Of a stretch of 64,000 nucleotides of DNA, positions 17,815-26,585 are shown piece by piece. The DNA comes from Lachnoanaerobaculum orale (GTDB taxonomy: Bacteria; Bacillota; Clostridia; Lachnospirales; Lachnospiraceae). The stretch is taken from assembly GCF_003862485.1 (NCBI RefSeq), contig NZ_RRCM01000001.1:518443-582442 (forward strand), written 5' to 3'. Below the pieces are notes generated by a model. The model was not told the origin of the DNA and searched no databases. It was given only the letters and a program-made list of their open reading frames with translations. Positions within the stretch are counted from its first letter, which is position 1, and every line of letters begins with the position of its first letter. Position numbers and translations under genes: made by a program.

Positions 17815-19233
17815 ATGATTAAAAATAAAATTGGATTACATATGCCACATGTTATTACATTGATTTTTATGTTAATTGTATTTGTTGCAATTATGACATG
17901 GATTATACCAAGCGGTTCATTTGAAAGACAGTTGGTAGATACAGCCGCCGGAGAAAGAGAAGTAGCAGTATCAGGAACTTATACGACAGTAAAGAAAGTA
18001 ACTGAAGAAGGGGATTTAAGACAGGGGATAGCACAAGTCCTGCAGGCACCCGGGAAAGGTATTCAGAGAGGTATAGAGGTAATTGCTTTTGTGTTTATCA
18101 TTGGTGGAGTATTTTCAATAATGGATAAAACGAAAGCTATGAATGTAGGATTAAAAAAATTGGTTAGCAGACTTGGAAATAAGAGTATTATTTTAATACC
18201 TATTTTGATGATGCTGTTCGGACTCGGCGGTTCAACATTTGGTATGTCTGATGAACTTGTACCGTTCTATCTTTTACTTATGCCCATAATATTATCCATG
18301 GGATATGATTCAATGACTGTTTTTTTAATTGTATGTGGTGGCGCCACAATGGGATATGCAGCATCAACTATAAATCCTTTTAGCGTGCTTATAGCACAAG
18401 GTGTTGCAGGTATAAAGGGTAATCCTCAATTGATATTTAGAATGATGCAGTTTGTGATTATCATGACAATAATAATTGGATTCACTATATTTAGAGCAAT
18501 TAAAATTAAGGCACATCCTGAGAAGTCAGTTACATTTGAAAACGATAAGCTCTTTAGAAGAAATTTTTCTAATGAAGATAAAAATGATGAAGAAATTTTC
18601 ACAGGTAGGCAGAGAGGTGTTTTAATTATTTTTCTGATTGGACTTTGTGTTGTAGTATTCGGATTAATTAAATTCGGATGGTACATGAATGAGTTGTCCA
18701 TGGTATTCCTTGGAATGGGTATATTGATGGGTATAATTGGAGGCTTAAATGAAAGGCAAATATCAGAAGAATTTATTGAAGGTGTAAAAGGAATTGCATT
18801 TGCAGCTATGGTTATAGGATTTTGTAACGGTATCATGGTTGTTGCACAGGATGGTATGATTATTGATACAATACTAAATGCATTGACCAAAGTACTTGAA
18901 GGATCTTCGAACTTTGTATTTGTAGGGGCCATGTATATAGTACAAAGTTTATTGGCTTTACTGGTACCTTCATCTTCAGGTCAGGCAGCATTATCAATAC
19001 CTATAATGTCATCGCTTTGTGATCTGCACGGTGTAAATCCTGAAGCATCTGTAACGGTTTTGCAGTATGCAAATCAGATGACAAATATTATGAGTCCCGT
19101 TGCAGGAACTACAGTCGCAGGTCTTGCAATATGCAAGATATCATTTGGTAAGTGGTGGAAAACATTTTGGAAATGCTGGGTAGTTCTTACTATAGTGATA
19201 ATAGTATTTTGTACTGTTTCAGCAGGAATGTAA
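17815..19233 (+). CDS. YfcC/DcuC-family permease
   Basis: A 472-residue transporter with 11-12 membrane segments. It has a conserved periplasmic loop with GTY near residue 60, FGLGGSTFGMSDELVPFYLLL, ASTINPFSVLIAQGVAG, and LLALLVPSSSGQAALSIPIMS, all typical of the YfcC branch of the C4-dicarboxylate/arginine carrier superfamily. Homologous permeases carry amino acids, peptides or acidic substrates. It begins 8 bases after the amidohydrolase and precedes the deglycase and kinase genes, so it is the likely importer of the operon's substrate, perhaps a fructosyl-amino acid or a related conjugate. Confidence 0.88.
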   Translation: MIKNKIGLHMPHVITLIFMLIVFVAIMTWIIPSGSFERQLVDTAAGEREVAVSGTYTTVKKVTEEGDLRQGIAQVLQAPGKGIQRGIEVIAFVFIIGGVFSIMDKTKAMNVGLKKLVSRLGNKSIILIPILMMLFGLGGSTFGMSDELVPFYLLLMPIILSMGYDSMTVFLIVCGGATMGYAASTINPFSVLIAQGVAGIKGNPQLIFRMMQFVIIMTIIIGFTIFRAIKIKAHPEKSVTFENDKLFRRNFSNEDKNDEEIFTGRQRGVLIIFLIGLCVVVFGLIKFGWYMNELSMVFLGMGILMGIIGGLNERQISEEFIEGVKGIAFAAMVIGFCNGIMVVAQDGMIIDTILNALTKVLEGSSNFVFVGAMYIVQSLLALLVPSSSGQAALSIPIMSSLCDLHGVNPEASVTVLQYANQMTNIMSPVAGTTVAGLAICKISFGKWWKTFWKCWVVLTIVIIVFCTVSAGM

Positions 19234-19272
19234 TTTTTTTAAAATGTATATAGAGAATTGGAGGAAATAATA

Positions 19273-20241
19273 ATGAACGGTAGAGCAGAAGAATTAATAA
19301 GAGATGTATTAAAAACAAAAAATATTAAGGATGTATTTTTTGTAGCGTGTGGAGGGTCATTGGTAGATCTTTATCCGGGATTTTACTTTTTGAATTCCGA
19401 ATCAGGTACGATACATGCACATTGGATGACGGCTAAAGAAATGTCAGTTGCACCATCTAGATTTTTAAATGAGAACGCTTTGGTCTTAGCCTGTTCACAT
19501 GGTGGCAATACAAAAGAGGTTATTAATGCTGTAAAGGTTGCGTTAAAAAATGGAGCATCAGTCATTACAATGACACATAATCCTGAGTCAATATGTGCAA
19601 GAGAATTTAATACAGTATTATATGATTGGGATGATAAGACTAATGAAAACGAAAGACCACAGGGGATTGTATTACGTATTTTAAATGAGTTATTAAAGGA
19701 GAAGGAGCCTGACTACAAGAAATATGATGCAATATTGGAAGGACTTGAAAATATCGACAGTATTGTGAGAACGGCTACTTCAAAAGTGAAAAACCGTACT
19801 TGGCTTTTTGCAGAAAAATATCATAACGAAAAATTCTTATACATAATGGGTTCAGGAGCATCATATTCACAGGCATACGGGTTTGCAATATGCTCACTAC
19901 AGGAGATGCAGTGGATGGATTGTTGTTATTTACATAGTGGAGAGTATTTTCACGGTCCGTTTGAATGCACAGATAAAGATCATTTATATATTTTACTTAT
20001 GGGTACCGGAAACGCCAGAGAGATGGATGAGAGATGTCTTGATTTCCTTAAAAAATATGGTAATAAATATGAAGTGATAGATGCAAAAGATCTTGGAATA
20101 GATGAAATTGATGAAAGTGTTAATGAATATTTCTGCCCTATGCTTTTCTACAATATGACAGTAGCATATCGTACTGCACTACAGAATAAGCGTCAACATC
20201 CGCTTGATATGAGAAGATATATGGGAGTTGTAGAATATTAG
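19273..20241 (+). CDS. frlB: SIS-domain fructosamine-6-phosphate deglycase (FrlB-like)
   Basis: A 322-residue cytoplasmic protein with two SIS domains (about 20-150 and 180-310). The first has FFVACGGSLVDLYPG and ACSHGGNTKEVINAV; the second has FLYIMGSGASYSQAYGFA and YFHGPFE. The closing HPLDMRRYMGVVEY is typical of FrlB, which splits fructosamine 6-phosphates into glucose 6-phosphate and an amine. A TTG at 19258 overlaps the GGAGG site; the ATG at 19273 is the better start. The kinase gene follows after 9 bases, giving the classic kinase/deglycase pair for Amadori products. Which amino acid or amine is released is not shown. Confidence 0.88.
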   Translation: MNGRAEELIRDVLKTKNIKDVFFVACGGSLVDLYPGFYFLNSESGTIHAHWMTAKEMSVAPSRFLNENALVLACSHGGNTKEVINAVKVALKNGASVITMTHNPESICAREFNTVLYDWDDKTNENERPQGIVLRILNELLKEKEPDYKKYDAILEGLENIDSIVRTATSKVKNRTWLFAEKYHNEKFLYIMGSGASYSQAYGFAICSLQEMQWMDCCYLHSGEYFHGPFECTDKDHLYILLMGTGNAREMDERCLDFLKKYGNKYEVIDAKDLGIDEIDESVNEYFCPMLFYNMTVAYRTALQNKRQHPLDMRRYMGVVEY

Positions 20242-20250
20242 GGAGGAAGC

Positions 20251-21108
20251 ATGGTACATAATGTTAAGGTTTTGGGGTTTGGTGATAATGTAGTAGATAT
20301 ATATGAAAATACAAATGTAATGTATCCGGGAGGAAATTGTGTAAATTTAAGTGTATACTCCAAACTTTTCGGTGTGAAACGTTCGGCCTATATGGGATAT
20401 TTTGGAAATGATAATATAGCGGAATACATAATTAAGGTTCTAGAAAATATAGGAATAGAGATGTTTAAATGTGAGCAGCTTATCGGTGAAAACGGATGGT
20501 CAAAATGTACTCTAAACAATGGTGATAGAATATTTGGAGATTATAACCAAGGCGGAGTAAGAGGAAAGACACCGTATATACTTGATAGATTTGATATAGA
20601 GTATATGAAGGAGTTCGATTTTGTTCATTCGGGAAATTATTGTTATACGGAATCACAGTTACAGAAAATGAAAGAAGCCGGAATAAAAGTATCATTTGAT
20701 TTTTCAGATGACTCAACAATAGAATACTATAAGAAATATGCACCGTTTGTTACATACGCATTTTGTTCATTTGACGGTGATGATGAGAAGGCTAAGGAAC
20801 ATTTAAAATTTGTTTATTCTTTAGGTCCTGAGATTGTCTCAGTAACGAGAGGAGTTAAAGGATGTATTATGTATGATGGTGAAAGATTTTATACACAGCC
20901 TGCAAAAATAGTTGATAATGTTGTAGATACATTAGGTGCAGGTGATGCATTTCTGACAATCTTTATGGACAGTTATATTGACGGATTACACAATGGTGTA
21001 GATAAGCAAAATGCAATAATGAAGGCTCTGGATGAAGCTGCTGAATTTTCAGCAAAAGTATGTCAAATGAATGGAGCTTTTGGGTATGGAACTCCGTATT
21101 TAAATTAA
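20251..21108 (+). CDS. frlD: PfkB-family fructosamine kinase (FrlD-like)
   Basis: A 285-residue ribokinase-type sugar kinase. It begins with VLGFGDNVVDIYENTNVMYPGGNCVN, the FrlD-type start and substrate-binding region, and ends with the PfkB signature DTLGAGDAF, whose Asp is the catalytic base. FrlD phosphorylates C6 of fructoselysine or similar Amadori compounds, making the substrate for FrlB. GGGAGG precedes the ATG. It is the last gene of the operon, followed by a strong terminator. Confidence 0.9.
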   Translation: MVHNVKVLGFGDNVVDIYENTNVMYPGGNCVNLSVYSKLFGVKRSAYMGYFGNDNIAEYIIKVLENIGIEMFKCEQLIGENGWSKCTLNNGDRIFGDYNQGGVRGKTPYILDRFDIEYMKEFDFVHSGNYCYTESQLQKMKEAGIKVSFDFSDDSTIEYYKKYAPFVTYAFCSFDGDDEKAKEHLKFVYSLGPEIVSVTRGVKGCIMYDGERFYTQPAKIVDNVVDTLGAGDAFLTIFMDSYIDGLHNGVDKQNAIMKALDEAAEFSAKVCQMNGAFGYGTPYLN

Positions 21109-21166
21109 AAATAAAAAAGTCATAAAACTAGAATTGATTTTAGGTTTTATGACTTTTTATTTTTAA
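21108..21166. terminator. Operon terminator (long hairpin)
   Basis: AAATAAAAAAGTCATAAAAC (about 21109-21128) is complementary to GTTTTATGACTTTTTATTT (about 21144-21162). The A-rich and T-rich flanks suit both directions. The gene fragment downstream becomes open just inside its right arm. Confidence 0.85.
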
Positions 21167-21170
21167 TATA

Positions 21171-21962
21171 GGTGGTGTACCATTTTTACCCGGAAAAACT
21201 AAAATAGCTGAAGAACTACTGACAAGGCTTGTTGGTGAATCTGATTCCAGTGCATTTGAGAGAGCAGTTCTACCTAAGGGGATTGAGGATAGACTGAGAA
21301 AAATAGATTGGACTAAGGAAGATGTACTTGTTGGCTCATTAAGTTCAGTAGAACAGTGGGTGGAGTGCTTTAATAAGAAGTATTACTATGTTCCTGCAGA
21401 TAGTCTAAATACTAACTACCATCAGGTTGAATATATTGCTATATATCAATCTAAAAAACTTTTTGGTGAGAATGCAGGTGTTTTGTATTATGGAGAAGTT
21501 TTAGAGGTAAGTGTTTTGCCTAGGATGGAGATAAATAATCTAGGAGGACGCACACATCCAAATGCGAAGTGTTACAGATTCAAGGTAAAAGAGTGGAAGA
21601 AGCTGTCATCAAAGATTGAATTTGAGAGGGACTGGGTGTACCGTCCAAGATATAGCAATTCATTCCTACTACATAATAGCAAATCAACTTTTGAACTATT
21701 TAATATCAGATCGGAAGCAGATTATAGATTAGTATATGAATTACGAAGAATTCAAGATAATCTAAAAGTTCAGGACAATGCTAAGGAGCTGTTTGTAAAG
21801 ATTGATGATTCAATATCAGTTTATAATGATGATTCTTTTATACGTGTTTACGATTCAGGTAAAGAAAAACTACGAAGACAAACGGATGACTTTATCAAAA
21901 CGCCGAGTGTTGTGTTTGAATATATTAAAAAATGTATTGTGGATAGAATGAGTTTATTTTGA
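21171..21962 (+). pseudogene. 3' fragment of an unrecognised gene
   Basis: An open frame runs from about 21153, inside the preceding terminator, to a stop at 21960-21962, with no start codon or ribosome site at its beginning. It reads GVPFLPGKTKIAEELLTRLV and then WTKEDVLVGSLSSVEQWVEC without a break into the part that could start at the GTG at 21360. About 264 residues remain. Later blocks such as GVLYYGEVLEVSVLPRMEI and YRPRYSNSFLLHNSKSTF look like a conserved soluble domain I cannot name. It is best read as the C-terminal remnant of a larger protein cut by a rearrangement. Confidence 0.55.
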
Positions 21963-22020
21963 TTCTTTTATTAAAAGTATTGGAAAGCTTGTAGAAACAT
22001 TAATGTGGTACATTTTAGAA

Positions 22021-22120
22021 TCTCGCCAATAATAGTTTTTCTACGCCAAAATCCTAATAATGGCGAGATTTTTCTCGCCATTATTTATTTTTCATAGCCA
22101 AATATGCTATAATGGCGAGA
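22021..22120 (+). promoter_or_regulatory. Fic promoter with repeated TCTCGCCATTAT operators
   Basis: The 12-mer TCTCGCCATTAT or its complement occurs at 22057-22068 (reverse), 22073-22084 (forward) and 22109-22120 (reverse). A one-mismatch copy lies at 22021-22032 and a weak one at about 22041-22052. The two central copies form a 13-base dyad with a TTTT gap. The last copy overlaps TATAAT (22108-22113), which has TGC before it (22105-22107), an extended -10. This strongly suggests repressor control of the Fic gene. Confidence 0.75.
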
Positions 22121-22136
22121 ATAGGGAGGTGATATT

Positions 22137-23180
22137 TTGAGAGAATTCAATTATTTAAAGCTTATGGAATTGTCTTTGCCTGTAAATATATATCATACAA
22201 TTGCAAAAATTCACGAATATAAGGGGAAGCAAGAACTTTATGTGAAAAATTATCCTGATGTTTTGGATAAGATGATTGATGTAGCTAAAATACAAAGTAC
22301 GAAGTCTTCGAATGCTATTGAGGGGATTTATACAAATGATGCAAGACTGAACGAACTGATGAATAAAAAGGCAGAACCCGGAAACAGAAATGAGGAGGAG
22401 ATTGCAGGATATAGACATGTACTTGACATTATTCATGAAAATTATGCATATATAGAATTTAATAAAAATGATATTTTAACTCTCCATAATCAGTTATATT
22501 CATATTCATATGTAAACTATAAGGGAAAATTTAAGACCCTAGACAATACCATTATGGAAGTAGATGCGCTAGGCAACAGGAAAGTGAGATTTCAGCCGGT
22601 AAGCAGTTTTGAAACAGAAATGTACTTTGATAAAATGGTTGAGGCTTATAAGAAAGCGGTAAAAGAAAATATTCCTGCATTAATTTTAATACCTGTACTT
22701 ATACATGATTTTTTATGTATTCATCCTTTTGATGACGGTAATGGAAGAATGAACAGGTTACTGACATTACTTTTACTTTATAAGTTCGATTACTTTGTTG
22801 GAAGGTATATAAGTATAGAGATGCTGATTGAAGAGAGTAAAGAGTCTTATTATGAAGAGTTGCAAAAATCAAGTGAAAAGTGGTATACAGGTGAAAATGA
22901 TCAAATCCCGTTTATAAGATATATGCTTGGAGTTTTATTAAAAGCGTATGAAGAATGTGATGACAGATTTAACCTTATTGGAAATGAAAAATTGACATCA
23001 CCGGAAAAAGTATTATCTGTTATTCAAAGGTCATTAAAGCCGCTTTCTAAAAAGGATATTATGATACTTTGTCCTGATATATCGCAAAGGACCATAGAAC
23101 GTGCTTTAAAGGAATTACAGGATAGTGGAAAAATACAACATACAGGTAGCGGGCGCTCAACAAAATATATTAAGGTTTAG
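22137..23180 (+). CDS. Fic-family AMP-transferase with C-terminal winged helix
   Basis: A 347-residue protein that modifies target proteins, usually by AMP transfer. The active motif HPFDDGNGRMNR (residues 196-207) is complete. The inhibitory helix motif (S/T)xxxE(G/N) is present near the N-terminus as S58-NAI-E62-G63, so this is a class II, self-inhibited Fic. Residues about 285-347 form a winged helix (LSKKDIMILCPDISQRTIER, then GSGRSTKYIKV) that could bind DNA. The start is TTG at 22137, 7 bases after a perfect GGAGGTGAT. The operator repeats in its promoter may be bound by this winged helix, giving self-regulation. The target protein is unknown. Confidence 0.9.
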   Translation: MREFNYLKLMELSLPVNIYHTIAKIHEYKGKQELYVKNYPDVLDKMIDVAKIQSTKSSNAIEGIYTNDARLNELMNKKAEPGNRNEEEIAGYRHVLDIIHENYAYIEFNKNDILTLHNQLYSYSYVNYKGKFKTLDNTIMEVDALGNRKVRFQPVSSFETEMYFDKMVEAYKKAVKENIPALILIPVLIHDFLCIHPFDDGNGRMNRLLTLLLLYKFDYFVGRYISIEMLIEESKESYYEELQKSSEKWYTGENDQIPFIRYMLGVLLKAYEECDDRFNLIGNEKLTSPEKVLSVIQRSLKPLSKKDIMILCPDISQRTIERALKELQDSGKIQHTGSGRSTKYIKV

Positions 23181-23276
23181 ATTAATTGTTATTTAGTTAC
23201 CTGAAAATGTTATATTTTTTAGAAAAAACTCTATAATAAGATACACCAAATTAGAATAAAAATATGGAGTACTATA

Positions 23277-23993
23277 ATGGATTTACAAAAAAGATATGAA
23301 GAATTAAAAAAACAAAACCTTACTGACGGCGATAGAATAAAATTTATTGCGGATTTAGGTGCAAGTGAGGAAATAGAATATCATTATAAGCTTATCTGTA
23401 AAGACAGAGATGAAGGTACGAACTTAAATCTGTCAGGCAGTTTTTATAAACATGATAAAGAAGGCTTGGAGTTTCTGCTTGAGGTTTTGGACAATGAAGA
23501 CGAAGAAAATTTAAAAGTATTTGCCGCATACCTTATTGCCGAAACTCTTTCAAAACTGAGACATAGAGATTTTTATTTAGAATTTTGTAATAGGCTTATT
23601 CCGGTTATGACTTCACTTATAGAGTCAAAAGATGCTTTACTTAGACAAAAGATCATTATAGCTCTCGGATGGATAGGCTCTTTGGATGAGATTGATATTT
23701 TGACAAAGCAAATGTCGGAAGATAAAGACAGTCTTTGCAGGGCATGGTCTGCATCAAGCCTTATGCAAATGTCATTTCACGGAGTTGATAAGGAATTGCT
23801 GCAGGAAAAGACAAAGCAATGCTTTGCTTTAGCGATTGCAGCAGAGACTGACTTATATGCCTGCGGTATTATGATAGAGGCGGCACAGGTTTTATTTGGA
23901 AAGAAATGGATAAGTTCATCGGCTGCGGAAGATGTGGATGCTGAGAAAATAGAAAAGGCGAGAAAGTCGGCGGCGAGATTTTTGAATAAGTAG
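23277..23993 (+). CDS. HEAT-repeat protein
   Basis: A 238-residue all-helical soluble protein with HEAT-like pairs of helices, for example LKVFAAYLIAETLSKL, LLRQKIIIALGWIGSLDEID and SLCRAWSASSLMQM. Such scaffolds bind other proteins; no enzyme motif is visible. GGAG precedes the ATG. A TATAAT at 23232-23237 suggests its own promoter, so it may be independent of the Fic gene upstream. The function is unknown. Confidence 0.7.
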   Translation: MDLQKRYEELKKQNLTDGDRIKFIADLGASEEIEYHYKLICKDRDEGTNLNLSGSFYKHDKEGLEFLLEVLDNEDEENLKVFAAYLIAETLSKLRHRDFYLEFCNRLIPVMTSLIESKDALLRQKIIIALGWIGSLDEIDILTKQMSEDKDSLCRAWSASSLMQMSFHGVDKELLQEKTKQCFALAIAAETDLYACGIMIEAAQVLFGKKWISSSAAEDVDAEKIEKARKSAARFLNK

Positions 23994-24145
23994 GAAGAAA
24001 AATATTCTTGATTAATATTTATGTTTGTAGATATGTATCATTAAATATTTTCAAATTGTATATTTTTTTATTTTCAATACCGAAAATATTGTTATATATG
24101 TATTGCTTTTTTAAATCAAAAACAGAATCCGGAGAATCTATCAAT

Positions 24146-24174
24146 TTGACGTACAGCCTAATTTTCTGTATAAT
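24146..24174 (+). promoter_or_regulatory. Strong promoter for the TAXI-GltS gene
   Basis: TTGACG (24146-24151), a 17-base spacer and TATAAT (24169-24174). Transcription would begin near 24181, giving a leader of about 75 bases. Confidence 0.75.
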
Positions 24175-24180
24175 ACTTTT

Positions 24181-24235
24181 CGTCAAAAAATGACGTAGAC
24201 TTAAAGGGGAGCACAATATGCTACCCTTTTATTAT
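24181..24235 (+). promoter_or_regulatory. Leader with two hairpins, the second terminator-like
   Basis: Right at the predicted start, CGTCA-AAAAA-TGACG (24181-24195) forms a small hairpin. Then AAAGGG(G)AGCA / TGCT(A)CCCTTT (24203-24213 with 24219-24229) is followed by TTATTATT. The second hairpin lies between promoter and gene, so it could attenuate transcription. It could instead terminate transcripts coming from the HEAT-repeat gene. Confidence 0.55.
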
Positions 24236-24256
24236 TCAGAGAAGGAGGGATAGCGT

Positions 24257-26449
24257 ATTAAAGGTATAAGAAAGAATTTAAGTTTTGCATTTATTATATT
24301 GATATGTGCACTGATGGTTTCAGGATGTGCAAAGCAAAGCGAAAACAACAATATTCATCTGGCGACAGGCGGAACGGGCGGAACCTATTTTGCCTACGGT
24401 AATGCATTAAAGGATGTGGCAAAGCAGGACAGCAATATTGATATGAGTGTACAGATGAGTGCAGGTTCGGCAGCCAATATCAGACTTATTGAGAATAATA
24501 TAGTAGATATGGCGATAGTACAAAATGATACACTCACTGATGCTTTTAACGGCAAGGGAGAGTTTGAAGGCAATCCTATAAAGAAGACCAAGGCGGTAGC
24601 CGGACTTTACACTGAGAACTATCAGATAGTGGTTAATAAAAAACTGCAGTTAAATTCGGTTGAAGACCTTAAAGGACTTAGAGTTTCGGTAGGTGAAGAA
24701 GGCTCGGGTGTATTGAAGAATGCAAAGAATATATTAAAAGCCTACGGACTTACCGTGAACGATATTGATGTAAGATATCTTTCATTTGACGATGCTGCAA
24801 CAGCTTTAAAAAACGGTGAGATAGACGCGTTCTTCGTTACGGCGGCTACACCGACAAAGGCGATTACGGAGCTTGCAGATGCCAATGTACCTATTGATAT
24901 ACTCTCACTGGATGACAGAGCTGTGAGATTTTTGGAAAACAGCTATGACGGTTGCAGTGTTACAACAATAAAATCAGGAACATATAAGGGGATCAACAAG
25001 GATATCACAACTGTAGGTGTGATGGCGGTGCTTGTGGCAAATGAAAATGTCAGTGCAAATCATATTGATGCAATTTTAAATTTACTTAAGGTACATCATG
25101 ACAGCTTTAATAAGATTTCAGGTGATACTTTAAATATATTTGATGAAAGCGCATTAAACAGTATTGATGCTCCTTTCCACAAGGCGGCGGCAAAGTGGTA
25201 CAGCGACAACGGTATAACGGGAGTGAAGCCGGAGATTAAGGCCGATACTTCAGCCAGAAAGACCTTAAACCTTGATATGTACCAGACTGTAGCTGTAGCT
25301 GTACTGGCACTGTTTATAGGTGTAATGCTGAAAGAGAGAATAAAATTCCTTACAACATTCTGTATACCTGCGCCTGTAGTGGGTGGAATGATATTTGCCG
25401 TAATATTCTGTATACTTTATGCAGCGGGTATTATTGAAATAAACTTTGATGAGACATTGAGGAATGTCTGTATGGTAATGTTCTTTACCTCTGTAGGTTT
25501 TCAGGCAAATATGAAAGTATTAAAGAGCGGTGGAAAGGGAACATTTATCTTCCTTGCCTTGTTACTTTTACTTATAATACTGCAGAATACTTTGGCTGTG
25601 GGACTTTCAAAGGCAATCGGAATAAGTCCGCTTATAGGTATGTGTACAGGTTCAATACCTATGATTGGAGGACACGGTACGGCAGGAGCATTCGGACCTT
25701 TACTTGAAGATATGAATGTGGAAGGTGCGACCACACTTGCTACAGCTGCGGCTACATTCGGACTTGTAACAGGTTCGCTGATGGGAGGACCGCTTGCAAA
25801 CAGTCTGATAAAAAAGAAGAACCTTACAGCCACCGCAGTATATGAAGATGACAGTATTCTTGTTGAAGAGGAGATAAAGCATAGAAGAGAAGTTTCTATG
25901 TATGCTCCGGCGGTATATCAGCTTACACTGGCAATGGGTATCGGAACAGTTATATCATTTATACTTTCAAAGACGGGTATGACCTTCCCTGTATATATCG
26001 GATCTATGATAGTTGCGGCTGTAATGAGAAATATCAGTGAGTATACAGATAAGTTCAGAATACATATGGGCGAGATAAATGATCTTGGAAGTATCTGTCT
26101 TTCATTATTCCTAGGTGTAGCGATGATTACACTTAAGCTTTGGCAGTTGGCCACACTTGCTCTGCCGTTGTTTATATTGCTTGCAGGACAGACAGTACTT
26201 ATGTTCGTATTTGCAAGATTTATCGTATTTAAGCTTATGGGCAGTGACTATGATGCTGCGGTGCTTGCGGCAGGAACCTGCGGTTTCGGTATGGGTGCGA
26301 CTCCGAATGCAATGGCAAATATGCAGGCTGTAACCGAGAAGTATTTACCTTCAGTAAAGGCATTCTTACTTGTTCCGATAGTCGGAAGTATGTTTGCAGA
26401 CTTTTTGAACAGTCTTACAATTACATTCTTTATAAATTTCTTAAGCTGA
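24257..26449 (+). CDS. Fusion of TAXI solute-binding lipoprotein and GltS glutamate:sodium symporter
   Basis: One protein of about 730 residues. The N-terminal ~320 residues are a TAXI-type binding protein (HLATGGTGGTYFAYGNALKD, then GSAANIRLIENN) as used by TRAP transporters. The rest, about 340-730, is a GltS-type sodium:glutamate symporter with LIGMCTGSIPMIGGHGTAGA and CGFGMGATPNAMANMQAV. No TRAP membrane subunit is nearby, so the binding domain probably feeds the fused symporter. The first ATG/GTG/TTG start (TTG 24299) falls inside the lipoprotein signal. An in-frame ATT at 24257, 8 bases after GGAGG, gives a proper IKGIRKNLSFAF...LMVSGC lipobox signal. The ATT start is therefore inferred. 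The substrate is probably glutamate or a related acid. Confidence 0.85.
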   Translation: MKGIRKNLSFAFIILICALMVSGCAKQSENNNIHLATGGTGGTYFAYGNALKDVAKQDSNIDMSVQMSAGSAANIRLIENNIVDMAIVQNDTLTDAFNGKGEFEGNPIKKTKAVAGLYTENYQIVVNKKLQLNSVEDLKGLRVSVGEEGSGVLKNAKNILKAYGLTVNDIDVRYLSFDDAATALKNGEIDAFFVTAATPTKAITELADANVPIDILSLDDRAVRFLENSYDGCSVTTIKSGTYKGINKDITTVGVMAVLVANENVSANHIDAILNLLKVHHDSFNKISGDTLNIFDESALNSIDAPFHKAAAKWYSDNGITGVKPEIKADTSARKTLNLDMYQTVAVAVLALFIGVMLKERIKFLTTFCIPAPVVGGMIFAVIFCILYAAGIIEINFDETLRNVCMVMFFTSVGFQANMKVLKSGGKGTFIFLALLLLLIILQNTLAVGLSKAIGISPLIGMCTGSIPMIGGHGTAGAFGPLLEDMNVEGATTLATAAATFGLVTGSLMGGPLANSLIKKKNLTATAVYEDDSILVEEEIKHRREVSMYAPAVYQLTLAMGIGTVISFILSKTGMTFPVYIGSMIVAAVMRNISEYTDKFRIHMGEINDLGSICLSLFLGVAMITLKLWQLATLALPLFILLAGQTVLMFVFARFIVFKLMGSDYDAAVLAAGTCGFGMGATPNAMANMQAVTEKYLPSVKAFLLVPIVGSMFADFLNSLTITFFINFLS

Positions 26450-26454
26450 TTTTA

Positions 26455-26485
26455 GGCTCCCTACGGGGAGTCTTTATTATTTTAG
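26455..26485 (+). terminator. Terminator of the TAXI-GltS gene
   Basis: GGCTCCC / GGGAGTC (26455-26461 and 26466-26472) with a stable TACG tetraloop, followed by TTTATTATTTT. Confidence 0.85.
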
Positions 26486-26507
26486 TATAAAATGGATAAG
26501 ATTTTAG

Positions 26508-26536
26508 TTGAAATTTTTGTGTCAAACTATTATAGT
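26508..26536 (+). promoter_or_regulatory. Candidate lnpA promoter
   Basis: TTGAAA (26508-26513), a 17-base spacer and TATAGT (26531-26536), 50 bases before the lnpA start. Confidence 0.55.
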
Positions 26537-26585
26537 TTACTTAATACTATTGTAAAAATTTATTGAAAACTTAAGGGGGTCAATA

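Noticed and set aside
24008-24216. Short frames on both strands between the HEAT-repeat and TAXI-GltS genes
   Set aside because: AT-rich, low-complexity Phe/Tyr/Ile content; they cover the promoter and leader of the next gene.
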